From Hybos culiciformis (lineage: Eukaryota; Arthropoda; Insecta; Diptera; Hybotidae): a stretch of DNA of 64,000 nt. Positions 1-10,974 of this stretch are shown piece by piece. The stretch is from contig OZ023273.1 of the NCBI GenBank assembly GCA_964007475.1, positions 103,414,485 to 103,478,484 of the forward strand. Direction: 5' to 3'. Positions within the stretch are counted from its first letter, which is position 1. Each line of letters starts with the position of its first letter. Under the pieces are notes generated by a model that saw nothing but the letters and a program-made list of their open reading frames with translations, was not told the DNA's origin and searched no databases. The position numbers and the translations under genes are program-made.

Positions 1-2
1 AA

Positions 3-695
3 GTTTTGGATGAAGCATTCAGCTTGTTCGGTTGCCCGGAATGCATACTAAGTGACAACGGAACTCCATTAGTATCAAAAGATTTCGAATCCTATCTTCA
101 AAATTACGGAATACAGCATAAATTAACTGCTTTTTATGCACCTCAAGCCAACGCAAGCGAAAGGGTAAATGGTTCAATATTAAATGCCATAAGAGCTTAT
201 ATAGATGACCAGCAATATAACTGGGATGCTGACTTAGATAGTATAAGCACAGCTCTTCGCGCTACGGTACATGAAGCAACGGGAATGTCCCCTTACTATA
301 TTCTGTTTGGGCAACAAATGATAACACACGGTAGCTCATTCAAGTTGCTAAGAAAAATGCATATGATCCAAGGAGAAGATGTAGAAATCTTACCTCCTCC
401 TGGATCATTTCAAATTATAAGAGATATAGTTAAACGAAATCTAGAGAAGTCTAAGGAAAAAGGCAGGAAATTATATAATAGAAAATGTAAGAACGTTAAA
501 TTTAAAATAGGCCAGACCATCTATAGAAGAAACTTTGCACAAAGTGACTTTAGCAAACACTTCAACGCCAAACTAGGGAAGAAATTTATACCCTGCATAG
601 TACTAAAAATCATAGGAGGTAGTATATACGAAGTTAAAGACTTGTTAGGGAAAAGCACGATAGGTAGATACCACGCAAAGGATCTAAAAGGTTAA
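3..695 (+). CDS. Ty3/gypsy-type integrase, C-terminal part (partial)
   Basis: The reading frame is open from the first bases of the window, so this is the 3' end of a larger pol gene, not a complete gene. The motif SDNGTPLVS holds the second catalytic Asp of the DDE integrase core. The motif PQANASERVNGSI holds the catalytic Glu. Downstream is a basic, Lys/Arg-rich stretch and a C-terminal module (from about FSKHFNAKLGKKF to RYHAKDLKG) that resembles the GPY/F module ending metavirid integrases. The family inserts retroelement cDNA into the chromosome. The frame is intact to its stop at 693-695, so the copy may be fairly young. The upstream gag, protease and RT lie outside the window and no LTR could be recognised downstream. 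Confidence 0.88.
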   Translation, partial: VLDEAFSLFGCPECILSDNGTPLVSKDFESYLQNYGIQHKLTAFYAPQANASERVNGSILNAIRAYIDDQQYNWDADLDSISTALRATVHEATGMSPYYILFGQQMITHGSSFKLLRKMHMIQGEDVEILPPPGSFQIIRDIVKRNLEKSKEKGRKLYNRKCKNVKFKIGQTIYRRNFAQSDFSKHFNAKLGKKFIPCIVLKIIGGSIYEVKDLLGKSTIGRYHAKDLKG

Positions 696-752
696 GATAA
701 GAAATCTGACTAATAAAATTATAATCAAAGCGAAAACTTTCTGTATATTATC

Positions 753-754
<2 letters not shown>

Positions 755-798
<44 letters not shown>

Positions 799-1256
799 TT
801 CTTTTAAACAAATTTTTTTTTTTCTTTCAGCAAATATCCTCTGCAGATAATAAAAACCTGCTTAAACGTATTCTGGAAAAATATATACGTGTGAAAAGAA
901 AAAGCAAACAGAAGCAATTCTTAAGTAAACATAGCAAAAACCTCTGTAGAATAAGATTTGAAGATTGTAAAAAAAAAAAAAAATATATAAAAAAAAAATA
1001 TAAAAAAAAATATATATACAAAAAAAATTTTAAATAAAACAAAAAAAAAAAAAAATTAAAACAAAAAAAAAAAAAAAACAAAAATAATAAAAAAAAAAAA
1101 AAAATATTTTTAGCAACCGTAAGTAATTTAAGCAAAAGAATTTCTTGTAGAATTACTAAGTAAAAAAAAAAAATAATTAAAATATAGAATAAGTAAAACA
1201 AATAATACATACAATATATATATAAACAAAAAAAAAAAAAAAAAAAAAAAAAAAAA
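755..1256 (+). repeat. A-rich low-complexity tract
   Basis: Long runs of A (about 755-796, 969-1100, 1163-1172, 1228-1256) are broken by short non-A segments. The tract lies between the integrase frame and the next ORF, where an envelope coding region would sit in an errantivirus-type element. Apparent reading frames on the opposite strand are F/L-rich translations of this tract and are not counted as genes. Confidence 0.8.
815..830 (+). promoter_or_regulatory. Possible 3' splice site (polypyrimidine-AG)
   Basis: A T-rich tract ending TTTCTTTCAG sits about 135 bases after the integrase stop. Envelope-like third ORFs in errantiviruses are usually expressed from spliced RNA, so this could be the acceptor feeding the ORF at 1295. 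T-runs followed by AG are common in such A+T-rich DNA, so this is weak. Confidence 0.25.
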
Positions 1257-1294
1257 CATAATTATATATAGGGTAAATAAAATTTTTTTTCTTA

Positions 1295-2161
1295 ATGTGC
1301 AACGATTTTCTTGGCTGCATCGGGATATCGATGTCCTGGATGACACAGCCAATAACATATTTTTTATATTTAACCGGATCGATATTAGCTCTTTTCCTAG
1401 CACTAATTTTACTAATGATTCTATGTCGACTACGTAGTTACTGCTTACTTAGGCAGGCACTAGTATTACTAACGTTAGTACACAAAATACAGACTAGCGT
1501 AGTAATAATAGAAGACCTATATCGACCAGTATACGACAATACCGAACTAAACATATATCCACTATACGAAAAAGAGGTGGAAATTTATGCATCAAAAATC
1601 CTAAAATATAGTATATTATACCCAATCTTTGGAAAATCTTTAAAAAACGTCGAATTAATACACGAATGCGAGGACGGAATTTTAATCCCACCCATCCTAA
1701 CTCCTAATATATCAGCAATCTCAATAAATAATAACAAAAAGCATCCATTAAGCTTAGTACTACCAGATAACAAAAATTTTAATGAAATAGGAAGAGGACT
1801 AACACACAACGAAAAGGCTAACGTAAGAATGTTAAGTTCATTATATCCTGAATTAAGAGGATGGATTCTTCAACCTATACTTACAAAAGACCTAAAACTA
1901 GAATGGTTCTGCGAAGAACCAAAAATAGCAATTTTAACAGATGAAATCAAAATCACAGAAACTTTTGAAAATCTACCCATAATAGCTTTGGTAAGTTCAA
2001 TTGAATTTAAAGAGGAATTCAAAGACTGTGAAACCTCTTTCTGTGAAGTCGGGTTATCAGGATTAGTAGAACTGTACAAAAAATTAAAAGGAATACCTCA
2101 AAGGGTAAAGAGGGAAACAGAAGAGACCGAAGGATGTACAACTTTCACATTGTTAGGCTAA
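1295..2161 (+). CDS. Unrecognised membrane-anchored protein downstream of gypsy integrase
   Basis: This is a 288-codon frame in the same orientation as the integrase, 600 bases downstream of it. I do not recognise the family. Residues about 17-46 form one strongly hydrophobic, Leu/Ile-rich segment flanked by WMTQP and RLRSYC, typical of a transmembrane helix. About 235 mostly polar residues follow. Near the C-terminus there is a furin-like basic motif RVKR (around residues 270-273), then an acidic stretch and a Cys. Codon usage and composition stay protein-like throughout, unlike the surrounding A-runs. Its position after pol suggests the third ORF (envelope slot) of the retroelement, possibly a remnant, but the hydrophobic segment is N-terminal, which does not fit an ordinary envelope C-terminus. 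The frame continues to look coding beyond the stop. Confidence 0.55.
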   Translation: MCNDFLGCIGISMSWMTQPITYFLYLTGSILALFLALILLMILCRLRSYCLLRQALVLLTLVHKIQTSVVIIEDLYRPVYDNTELNIYPLYEKEVEIYASKILKYSILYPIFGKSLKNVELIHECEDGILIPPILTPNISAISINNNKKHPLSLVLPDNKNFNEIGRGLTHNEKANVRMLSSLYPELRGWILQPILTKDLKLEWFCEEPKIAILTDEIKITETFENLPIIALVSSIEFKEEFKDCETSFCEVGLSGLVELYKKLKGIPQRVKRETEETEGCTTFTLLG

Positions 2162-2308
2162 TGGGGATTCAACTACAATAGTTGCAAAATAGACCTAAAT
2201 ACCTTCAAAAATGATCTTGAAAATAGTAAACATGAAATTGAGCATTATAGCTCAGTAGTAGACCAACAATTAAAAAAAGAAAATGTTTATATATATATGA
2301 TAAAGTAA
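2162..2308 (+). other. In-frame coding-like extension after the stop at 2159-2161
   Basis: After the TAA, the same frame runs 48 more codons to a TAA at 2306-2308. The translation is polar and heptad-like, rich in Lys, Glu, Asn and Asp with regularly spaced hydrophobic residues. This suggests the original protein was longer and that the TAA at 2159 is a disabling mutation or a readthrough point. Which of the two cannot be decided from sequence alone. Confidence 0.4.
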
Positions 2309-2574
2309 ATTAAAACTTTAAATCATTACAAATAAAAATTTTTTTAGATGAAACTAATATTTAATAAAAGATATATGAAATAGGAAATTGTAAAATAAAA
2401 ATCCTATAATACAAGATTACAAACAGAAATATTTTTCAACCATTGTAAATGAAGAACAATTCCAAACTGCTGTAATTAAATTTTATTTAAGCTTATAATT
2501 TTTTTTTTACTTTTTAATAAATTTAATGTAAACAGAATAAAAGAAAATGTCTTTACACTAAATTCACATCCACA
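2309..2574. other. A+T-rich spacer, nothing recognised
   Basis: No long reading frame, LTR or tandem repeat was seen here. A terminal repeat of the upstream retroelement would be expected in this area, but no matching 5' copy lies inside the window to compare. Confidence 0.5.
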
Positions 2575-2870
2575 GGTCCTAACAGGTACATTGAAATGCT
2601 GAAGTAAGGTCCAGCTCAAGATGCCCATAGCCATAAGCTGAAGAATGACAACATAGTCATTTAATTTTAAAATGTTTATTTTTATTTTTGGTCGGGGTTT
2701 CCTTTTTTTCTTTTTTTGCTATTATCTCAATTTTAAACCTTTTATCAGAGACATCCTATAAACTATGTTATGAACCCTCTGGTGTTCACTGTCCTTACCC
2801 ACCCACCGACGAGCTTAGACGCAGCCTTTGAACAGGATGTCCTTAGACAGTAGACTCAACACCAGATTCA
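2575..2870 (+). repeat. Dispersed repeat A, copy 1
   Basis: This segment shares several blocks with 13077-13372 in the same order and orientation: 'aaggtccagc', 'gccatagccataagctgaag', 'ggtcggggtttc', 'ctctggtgttcactgtc', 'cgacgagcttagac' and 'gaacaggatgt'. The shared length is about 295 bases. It is a dispersed non-coding repeat of unknown class, possibly the conserved end of a retroelement. Confidence 0.75.
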
Positions 2871-3029
2871 TAGTTGAAAGTAGAGCACTTTCTATTGCCT
2901 CTACTTTCACCAATTTCTCTTTTATCATAACACATGATAAAAATCTTCATGAGTTCATCTTGAACTCAGAATTTTTGTATTTGCATACACCCCCCGTAAT
3001 CAACCTTAAAATTAATCATAACATGCAGT

Positions 3030-3105
3030 GTTAAAAAAAATGATTTCCGGAGCCGCATAAATTTATGTTATGAGCCGCATGCGGCTCAAGAGCCGCAGTT
3101 TGAAG
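3030..3105. mobile_element. hAT-like end with GCGGCTC motifs (relic)
   Basis: Clustered GAGCCGCA / TGCGGCTC motifs occur, including the palindrome GAGCCGCATGCGGCTC. Repeated GCGGCTC subterminal motifs are common in animal hAT elements. No second end or target duplication was found, so this is only a probable relic. Confidence 0.35.
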
Positions 3106-3188
3106 TCTGAAGTAGACTATACTAAAGCGCTTTTTTTAACGAGGTATTCCCAGTAGGTCTAGTGCTAGTCCTCAAATAAATATACATA

Positions 3189-3843
3189 CACTAGGTAGAA
3201 AAAGTCTGCGTACGGGCTCGTTTTCTTATTTTTTGATCCACATGTTCCCAGTTTTTGATGTCATTTAAAAGGACTCTGTAAAAAAATTTTTTTATCAAAA
3301 TTTAAATTTTGAGAAATATCAATTTTTGGAAAAGTCTGCGTACAGCCGGTTTTAATGCCGCGTCTCAAAAATTAACTAATGATGCCATTTGAAAGGCAAT
3401 TGAATGTAGATAATTTTGCGCCATATAATTTTATCCCTACGATTAGTGAAAGTGTCAAAAATCGCCTTTGAAAATCATAAAAAGAAGCGGTTCTAAGTTC
3501 TAACCTATTTTCCAGCAGTTCTAAGTTATTCCTATGACTTTCAAAGACAATTTTTGATATTTTCCCTTATCGTACAGATAAAATTAAATGGCGCAAATTA
3601 TCTACATTCAATTGCGTTTCAAATGAGATTACTAGTTAATTTCTGAGACGCGGCATTGAAACAGGCTGTACTCAGATAGTTCAAAAAATTGATATTATTT
3701 CTCAAAATTTAAATTTTGAAAAAAAAAAATGTTTTCCCAAAAAAACTTTTTTCATAGAGTACTTTTAAATGACATCAAAAACTGGGAACATGTTGAACAA
3801 AAAATAAGAAACGAGCCCGTACGCAAACTTTTTCTACCTAGTG
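3189..3843. mobile_element. Palindromic CACTA-type element (non-autonomous)
   Basis: A near-complete inverted repeat has arms of roughly 300 bases meeting around 3490-3535. The outer ends read CACTAGGTAGAAAAAGT and its reverse complement. Both sides are flanked by TA, consistent with a 2-bp target duplication. Matching internal landmarks include the GCGTACGGGCTCG block near each end and the GCCGCGTCTCA / TGAGACGCGGC pair. The CAC terminus plus 2-bp duplication fits the CMC/CACTA superfamily. There is no coding capacity. Transcripts of either strand would fold into one long hairpin. Confidence 0.75.
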
Positions 3844-4599
3844 TATACCAGAGAACTGCGTAATACTATTCATAAACAAAAACAAATCACTCGCAATATT
3901 TCAATACAGAATAATACCAATTACAGAAAAAAAAAATGAGCTATTCATATTCTACTTGCACATAAGAAACACTTATATTACATTGACTTGCAAAACAACA
4001 ATATCTACTCAATACCACTTGATGTTGATTTGTTTTTGTTATGATTGCTATGAATGCAGCAAGTGCCTAATATAAAAACAATACGTAGGAATGAAAAAAA
4101 TATTATCTAATTAAGTATAGGTACATTTTTAACAATTTTTTTAGGAAATTTTTAGGAAATTTTTACGAAATATTTAATTTTTTTTTAGGAAATTAAATTT
4201 CCTTAGAAGATTACCCAATGCATTCAATATACGCAATACATATTTCACTATTCACTATACTTGCGAATAGAAATTAGACTTGATACAAAAAACTCAATAC
4301 AATTCTAATGTATTGAAAAAATATTATGAATCATATATTCACACTTGTTTCTATTTTGAGTTGAACTATTCATATATTGAATAAATCAAGTGTATTCACG
4401 AGTGATTTGTAATACAAGTGTACTCATGCATTTCTCTGGTGTATACCAAAAAAAAATATTTACATAAATACTATGTTGATTTTATTCTATGCTGAATTCT
4501 TATTTGCACATTATACAATGTGCAATTTGATCACGGTATACAAAAAAAATTGTATACTGTGTTGATTTTTTTCTGGGTAGAGTTTTTTTGTGAACAGTA

Positions 4600-4716
4600 G
4601 CACAGTAGTCAATTTCGAATGGATTTGCATGTTCTTGACTACAAATCGATTGGCGCCCTTTTCGTTAGGCGCCCTGTGCAAGTGCACATCATGCACATAT
4701 AGCAGGACCGGCCCTG
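4600..4716 (-). mobile_element. Truncated hAT end (CAGGGCCGG terminus)
   Basis: Read on the minus strand, the sequence begins CAGGGCCGGTCCTGC at 4716. It continues with GCACAGGGCGCC and AAAAGGGCGCCAA blocks, the arrangement seen at the ends of many animal hAT elements. No opposite end was found toward lower coordinates, so the element appears truncated. Confidence 0.55.
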
Positions 4717-4719
4717 AAT

Positions 4720-5635
4720 AGTATACAAGTAGAATACAAATGCAAACTGACAGAACGTAATAATTTGCAGTCTACTATCTATTTAAAATTAAATATTTAT
4801 GCTTTCGTCCCAATAAAATTGGTTAAAGATATAATTTATTTAATATTGTTTAATTATCGCTTGGATTCCAAGGTTTCGTTATCATATAACATAATCTTAA
4901 TTATAATATTAAAATGTCTGCATGTTACAAGTTAAAACGTATCCAAAGATTATCTCAAAATTCTACTAATATTATTATAAAGTAGGCTTCAAAGGGTCGC
5001 TTAGAAAAGAGAAATTTTTAGATCTAACATTTTTAACTGAAATATGTGTCCAATTAAAGAATTTCGGTATAGTGTGTGTTAAAAAATAATTTATTCCAGT
5101 ACAATTTTTTTTTGTTTTTAATTGCAAAAAAGATAATATTCGGGTTGGTATTTTAATATATATATATATGGTCTCGTTGGGACCATTTACCACGTCAGTC
5201 ATCAGTGTGATGTTCTCATCAAAAATTATATCTCGTGATATAATTTTTGAGTTTTGATTCTCAAGAACTAAAAGAACGTTTGAGTTTTAATTTCTGATTA
5301 ATACTGAAGTTTTATTTTATCAAAATGTAAAATGGTAAAATTATCAATTAATAAAAAATATCAATTAACAAAAAATATGAAGAATCATACGATATTTTTT
5401 CTTAAGTTACGTTAGGTTTTTTATTATTAAAGTAAGGTAGATTTAATTATTTTGGTTTAATGTTGAATTGTTACAACCGCCACATATATTTTTTTTTCTT
5501 AACTAGACATGTTTTGTAGTTTTTTGTTCGTTTTCTTTTAATTAAATGTTAATTAAACTTTCTAATTTTTTCAAAAAAAAATCGAAATTTTTGATTTTTT
5601 TATATTAGAGGAGAACCAATTTAAAACGGGTCTGG
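4720..5635. other. A+T-rich intergenic, nothing recognised
   Basis: No supported reading frame, RNA gene or inverted repeat was seen. Short frames here are of random size for this composition. Confidence 0.5.
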
Positions 5636-5639
5636 GGTT

Positions 5640-6590
5640 CTATCCGAAAAACAAAACCTCGGAAAAAAAAAAACTCAAAAAAAAAAAACTCGAAAAAAAA
5701 ACATCGAAAAAAAAAAACCTCGAAAATAAAAACCTCGAAAAAAAAAAAACCTCAAAAAAAAAAACCTCGAAATGAAAAAAAATTCAAGGTTCTTTCTTAA
5801 TCGCTTATCTTTTACTTTAAACACACCTCCAAACAACTTCATATCAAAAAAAAAATTATCAATCGAATTGGAAAAGGAAACATAATGTTTTCAAAATAAA
5901 AAACCCGCCATATCCGCCTAATTTTTGGTGTGTAACAGACCAGCTTCGGCAAAATTTAACTAGGACGCAAAATAGCGTAAAAGCATGGCACCGACGACTT
6001 AAAACTTTAGCTGGCAAGCCACACCTGGGGGTATACAGACTCATAACGTTGCTTGGAAAAGAGCATGTGATGGTTAAGTTGTTAAGTTGTTGAGGCTGGA
6101 TGCGGGACAAAGCTCGAAAATTCGACTACAATACATTGAAAAGGAGAAACGTCTTTTACAAATTTTTGAAGAGAGAGAAGATCGTTCTCATTTAAATTTT
6201 TTGCACGGCATTTCCTATAATATTAATCTTTAATTTTTTTTTTGTTAATTTTCCATTAAATTTGAATAAAAATATGATTTTTTTTGGAGCAGAAGAAATT
6301 TTTATGTTGTGCCGTTTGTAAAACAAATATTGAAATCATAAAATTGATTTTTTTTAAAACTCTAGCTTAAAAACTTCAGTTTTACGGCTCCCTGGCTTTT
6401 CGAGGTTTTTTTCGGGTTTTTTTTATTTCCTTCGAGGTTTTTTTTTTCGAGGTTTTTATTTTTCGAGGTTTTTTTTTTCGAGGTTTTTTATTTCGAGGTT
6501 TTTTTTTTCGAGTTTTTTTTTTTTCGAGATTTTTTTATTCGATATTTTTTTTTTCGATATTTTTTTTTTTTCGAGTTGTCTTATCACTCC
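5640..6590 (+). mobile_element. Decayed Mutator-like element with CCTCGAAA-rich inverted arms
   Basis: The left arm (about 5652-5770) holds many copies of CCTCGAAAAA. The right arm (about 6398-6576) holds the complementary TTTTTCGAGG repeated in mirror orientation. Between them lies a transposase remnant (separate entry). Long terminal inverted repeats around a MULE transposase fragment fit a Mutator-like element. The outermost bases are diverged and no target duplication could be assigned, so the limits are approximate. Confidence 0.6.
5881..6195 (+). pseudogene. MULE transposase C-terminal remnant
   Basis: Plus-strand translation from 5881 gives PPYPPNFW, then RTQNSVKAWHRRL and GKPHLGVYRLITLLGKE. 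This matches the C-terminal region of insect Mutator-like transposases, where an RTNNSVEAWHRR-like block is followed by a HP(T/H)xxxxI block. An in-frame stop interrupts it near 6087, and coding-like sequence then resumes to a stop at 6193-6195. The upstream DDE core is missing. The fragment sits between CCTCGAAA-rich inverted arms. It is a dead copy. The family assignment is from remembered motif patterns. Confidence 0.7.
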
Positions 6591-8442
6591 CATTTAAAAC
6601 AAATTAATTATGTGGGACGTTTGATAAATTGTAGCCATAATTTTCGAGGAAAAACATTAAATTATATTATCTTGATATTTTTTTTAAAGTTTTCACAAAA
6701 AACATTATTATAATTTAACTATTAAATCATATTTATTGAACCTACAAAAATTATTTATTGTATGCGGGTTTCATGTTAAATTTGAAACAAAACTAAAAAA
6801 AAAAAACAAACTACAACTCATAGTTTTTAAGAAACGTGTATCTTTATATACAATTTTTATGGTGAATGAGGATAGAGCGATAACACAATCTGTTTGCCTG
6901 GGATTTTTTTTAAGAAACACTTCAGTTTTATTTGCTTTGCCAGAAAGAAAGTTCCATAATTAAACTTTTTTTCACCCCATCCAAAGAGTACACCATCTAC
7001 CGGAATCAAACAGTTATTTATCATAAAAATAGATTACCTATAAAATCTATTTTCACAAAAAAAATTTACGATAATCTGTATTAATGTAATCAACATTCAA
7101 AAGATCAGTTTTAATAAACATAGGTCTTATTCCATATTTTACCAATTTACAGACAATATAAATGACAGAATTTATGGACGATTACCTAAATTTAAATACT
7201 AACTAAATTTTTATATTTCTAAAATAAACTATTATCCACGTACAAAAATTGGTTGTTATTTTTATTTTATTTTATGTAAATTAGTTTGCGTAAATGGATA
7301 AAAAGCTATGAGAATCAAAATTTCAATTAACCCGTTTTGAATTAATTTTTTTTTCGACACATAAAAACCTTTTACCCTCTGCTTTATTATAATGCTGCAT
7401 ACGCATGCCAAAAACAAATGTTCCAAAAAAAGTAAAAGATTCGATTAAAAAAGAATAGGAATAAAAAAAAAATTTTACAAATTTTTGGATGACTTTAATT
7501 TTGTATAGGCGTTCAAAAAATTTTTCTAATGGGGAAATCAAATGTTTAGAATTAATAAGTTTTAAATGAAAATATCCTTCAAGGTTGAATAATTTATATT
7601 CGTTTTGGATCTAATTTGAAATAAGCGAGTTTTTTGTCAATTTACCTTATCAAGTAAATAATTTCAGAAAAGATTATTCAATAGCTCTTATTCTCATTTG
7701 CTCATAGACTTGTCTAAATATCTTTGATATTGGCCTCTTAATTTGGGGGCTCCAAACAACATTATAAAAAACGATCAATAAAGTTTACTTCGCACTTCTA
7801 CGTACGCAAGAAACAACTATCTAACTGCTCAAATTATAATTTCATTCTTGTGGTTCTTAGTGAAATATTAATTATGCTTTGAGTTGTAGCATTATTATAT
7901 ACAAGTTTATTAAACAGTAGTTACTACTTGGTTAGTTGTATTTCACGTTTTCAAAAGTTCAAACTGAAATTGTTTTAGTTTTTTTTTGTAAAATTGAATT
8001 AACTTATACAATTTGAGGTTTTGAACTTCATTCCGTCAATTTTTTTTCATTAAATAGACGGCCACATATTTGTTTGACCTGGGCCTACGTGTGCAGGAAG
8101 AAGATTTTATGACTTTAGTAAATATAAGAATTTTCTCACAGTTTTCTTCCTTTCCACTATTTTAGTATAATAGTGGATTATTATATAGCACGGTAAAGTT
8201 TTACGATTAAAAAAAATTAAAACTGACCAAAATAATATTGTCCAAAAGTTGTAGAAGAGGAATTTTAAAAAAACGGTTTTAATCTACATAAATATAAAAC
8301 GAAATGAAAATAATTTAAAACATTTTGATAGTAAAGGAACACATTTTTTATTCCTTTAACAAAATTTTAAATAAGGGTTGTTATAGATGATGCAATTAAA
8401 TTACCTTTGTCGTTGCAAAAATAAAACTAAATTAGATACCAA
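6591..8442. other. A+T-rich intergenic, nothing recognised
   Basis: Several short frames of 70-75 codons occur on both strands, but none shows a domain, signal peptide or coding composition. No repeats of note. Confidence 0.5.
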
Positions 8443-8600
8443 CACTGAGATAAAAAACGTGCTAAAATCATGTAAAAATGCATAAAATCAAGTATTTTCC
8501 GCAACAAAAACCGTCCAATGACGGTTTTACTAAAATTTTTTTAAAAGATTTTTATTTATTTCTATTTTTTTTTATTTCTAATTTCTTGTTTTATTTCTCT

Positions 8601-8669
8601 TATGCCCTCTTCGGGATTTGAACCTCGGTCTCTAGCATTTCAACCGACCACTCTACCATTAGGCCATAG
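8601..8669 (-). repeat. tRNA-like module (A box + B box), copy 1
   Basis: On the minus strand it contains the A-box-like TGGCCTAATGG and the B-box-like GGTTCAAATCC, with tRNA-like spacing. It ends GGGCATA and is followed by an A-rich tail. The acceptor stem does not fold as a canonical tRNA, so this is a Pol III promoter-like or SINE-head-like module rather than a functional tRNA gene. Confidence 0.65.
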
Positions 8670-8726
8670 TAATAAAATTATTCATGAGCACAAAATAGAA
8701 AATATAAATATCGTATACATTTTTCT

Positions 8727-8795
8727 TATGCTTTCGTCGGGATTCGAACCTCGGTCTTTAGCATTTCATTCAACCACTCTACCATTCGGCCATAG
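8727..8795 (-). repeat. tRNA-like module (A box + B box), copy 2
   Basis: A diverged tandem copy of the module at 8601-8669, in the same orientation, with the B-box-like GGTTCGAATCC intact. The A-box region reads TGGCCGAATGG. It lies inside the same CACTA-type element. Confidence 0.65.
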
Positions 8796-9071
8796 TATTA
8801 AAATTTTTCAAATATTTTAATTCAAGAATTTTTGGAATTACATTAATTCTCTCGGTACTAAAAATTATTCCTCTGGGCATAAAGATTATGCCACTGGGCA
8901 TTAATTTTACGATTATATAGCAGTTTGTACTTGATATGATACCGAAAATACTTAAATATTGTTTTTTTAATAAAAAAAAAATGTATTTGTTGTTGTTTTG
9001 TGTATAAAAATACTAGAACTTAATTTAATGCCAAAAGTCCTAAAACTTAGTACGCCTTTTTTGGCTCAGTG

Positions 9072-10960
9072 AAGCTATTTTATATTTTTCACTAGTTAAT
9101 AACTCAAAAAACCGATTTCACGGAAAATTACTAGGTTTCATTGTATCAATTTTGAAATATATATATGAAGCGGGGTGATTTAAAAATCTCTTTGATTATA
9201 CGTTTAGGATTTTATTCAATAATTTTACTCAATCGGTTTTTACGTAATTGTAACGAAAATATCAATGTGCAAAAGTGTCTCTTTAAGGAAAAAATTTTAA
9301 AATAGAGATTATCTTCTGAAAATACTACATAAAGATATTAAATCCATCCTTTTTTTGCTAGATTATATGGGTTAATTTCCCTTCTTTTAATATGGAGTCG
9401 ACATGGAAATCTAGATCAAATAATTATGTTCTCATCTCATCATGTTTATGTGTTCAGTCTGAACATGTTGTTTAAGCTTCTTCTTGCAATAAAAGTCATC
9501 ATAGAATTGCTGTTTAAACGAAAATATTATTCATACAAACTACCATCTTTTCTTCTCAAACTTAGTATAGATCAGCCATTAGATTTCATTTTAATATACG
9601 TACATATTTCGCACATTTATACGAACGTTAAGAAAAATATTAACAAAACATCGAATATGGTAATTTACAATTTATTGAATCATTCTAAAATTATTTTCTT
9701 GCAACCCTTAGTAATTTTATTTCCAATTATATACAAAATGATAATGAATAACTTTTGATGTAAAATCAATGTTGTGGAAGTTTTGAAGGAAAATTTTAGA
9801 AAATAGCCCTAAAATAATTTTCTTTTCATTCATATAGGTAGACAGTAGATAATTCTAATTTAAGTGTAAAGGATAAAGTTTTATAATTTTTTATAAATAA
9901 AAAAAAATATAATAAACAAACAAGGAATGCGTCTCGTAATTTACCATTATCAAGGGCAACGTACAAAAATATATTTTGTTGTTATTATTTATGCTTGGTT
10001 GGACGAGTCTTATGTTTAACAAAATAAAATTTTTAAAATTAGAATAAATAAATTATTCGAAAATTTTCAGAAAAATAAACATAGAATTAAATTAAAAATA
10101 AAATAAACATCGAAGTTTATTATATTGACAACTTCAGTGAACCTCAAAACATTCTGTCTAGTTCTAAGAAGTGTTTTCTAACAAAAATCCAAAAAAAACA
10201 TTTTTGGTTAAAATACCAATGCAATGGTTACAAATAACCAATAATGGTTCAAGTTCAAAATAACTAATGAAGACACAAAATTCAAAAATAAATGTTATAG
10301 AAGAATTTGGAACAATATACAAAAAGAAGTTGTTTCAGTTTTGTTTTAAAAATTATTTAAATTGAACTAATATAACTATATTATGACGAAATTCAATGTT
10401 TAATGTTAGTTTTAGGCGTATGTTACCGTGAAGTTTGAGTAGCGTTTTATAACTGAACAAATTCTTTTTACATTTTTTAATATTTTTCATGCGGAAAAAA
10501 AAATTACTTATGAATTTTTTTTATGACCTTAAATCCTTTAAAGACCCTTAATAAACTAAAATTAGTCGGGAAAAGAAAGTTTTTTTTTGAAATGTTTAAA
10601 ATTTCTTTACCTTAATTAAGTGCTTTATCTTTTATATTATGTTAAGTACAGTATCTTTTATATTAGATTAAGTACAGTATCGTTTATATTATATTAAGTA
10701 CAGTATCATTTTATGTTTTTGTAATAAATAAAAAGAAAAAAAAAACATGCATAATATGCCTAACATATTTTAACAAAAAAAAAAAAGAAGTAAAAAAAAA
10801 AAAAAGAAAGGATCAAATTTTAATTGTTTTTTGATAATATTAAAACCATTAGAAATCATTACTAATTCCAATTCTGGGTTTTTTTTTTGTTTTGTGTGAA
10901 GTTGTTGTTGGACTGGTTTTTTTTAAAACATATAAAAAGAAATGCATTTCCAATAGCAAT
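9072..10960. other. A+T-rich intergenic, nothing firm
   Basis: A 110-codon frame on the plus strand (9426-9758) is Leu/Ile/Lys/Asn-rich with no recognisable domain and is not called. Near 10630-10710 a short direct repeat (AAGTACAGTATC..TTTATATTA) occurs three times. Confidence 0.45.
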
Positions 10961-10974
10961 TTCATACTGATTGA

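Larger units (their letters stand above)
8443..9071. mobile_element. CACTA-type non-autonomous element with two tRNA-like modules
   Basis: The left end reads CACTGAGATAAAAAACGTGC. The right end, reverse-complemented, reads CACTGAGCCAAAAAAGGCGT. Both flanks are AA, consistent with a 2-bp target duplication. The 629-base interior carries two tRNA-like modules in the same (minus) orientation and a small perfect hairpin at 8507-8528 (AAAACCGTC / GACGGTTTT). There is no transposase. The terminus and the duplication length fit the CMC/CACTA superfamily. Confidence 0.7.

Noticed and set aside
827..1403. Minus-strand frames of 127 and 91 codons rich in Phe and Leu
   Set aside because: They are translations of A-runs read on the opposite strand; composition is explained by low complexity.
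1494..2079. Three minus-strand frames of 65-74 codons
   Set aside because: Shadows of the plus-strand frame at 1295-2161.
8602..8820. Plus-strand frame with repeated SSGFEPRSLAF
   Set aside because: It is the translation of the reverse strand of two tRNA-like modules, not a protein.
9426..9758. 110-codon plus-strand frame
   Set aside because: No domain, Ile/Lys/Asn-rich as expected from composition; no supporting context. Could be a real short gene but nothing argues for it.
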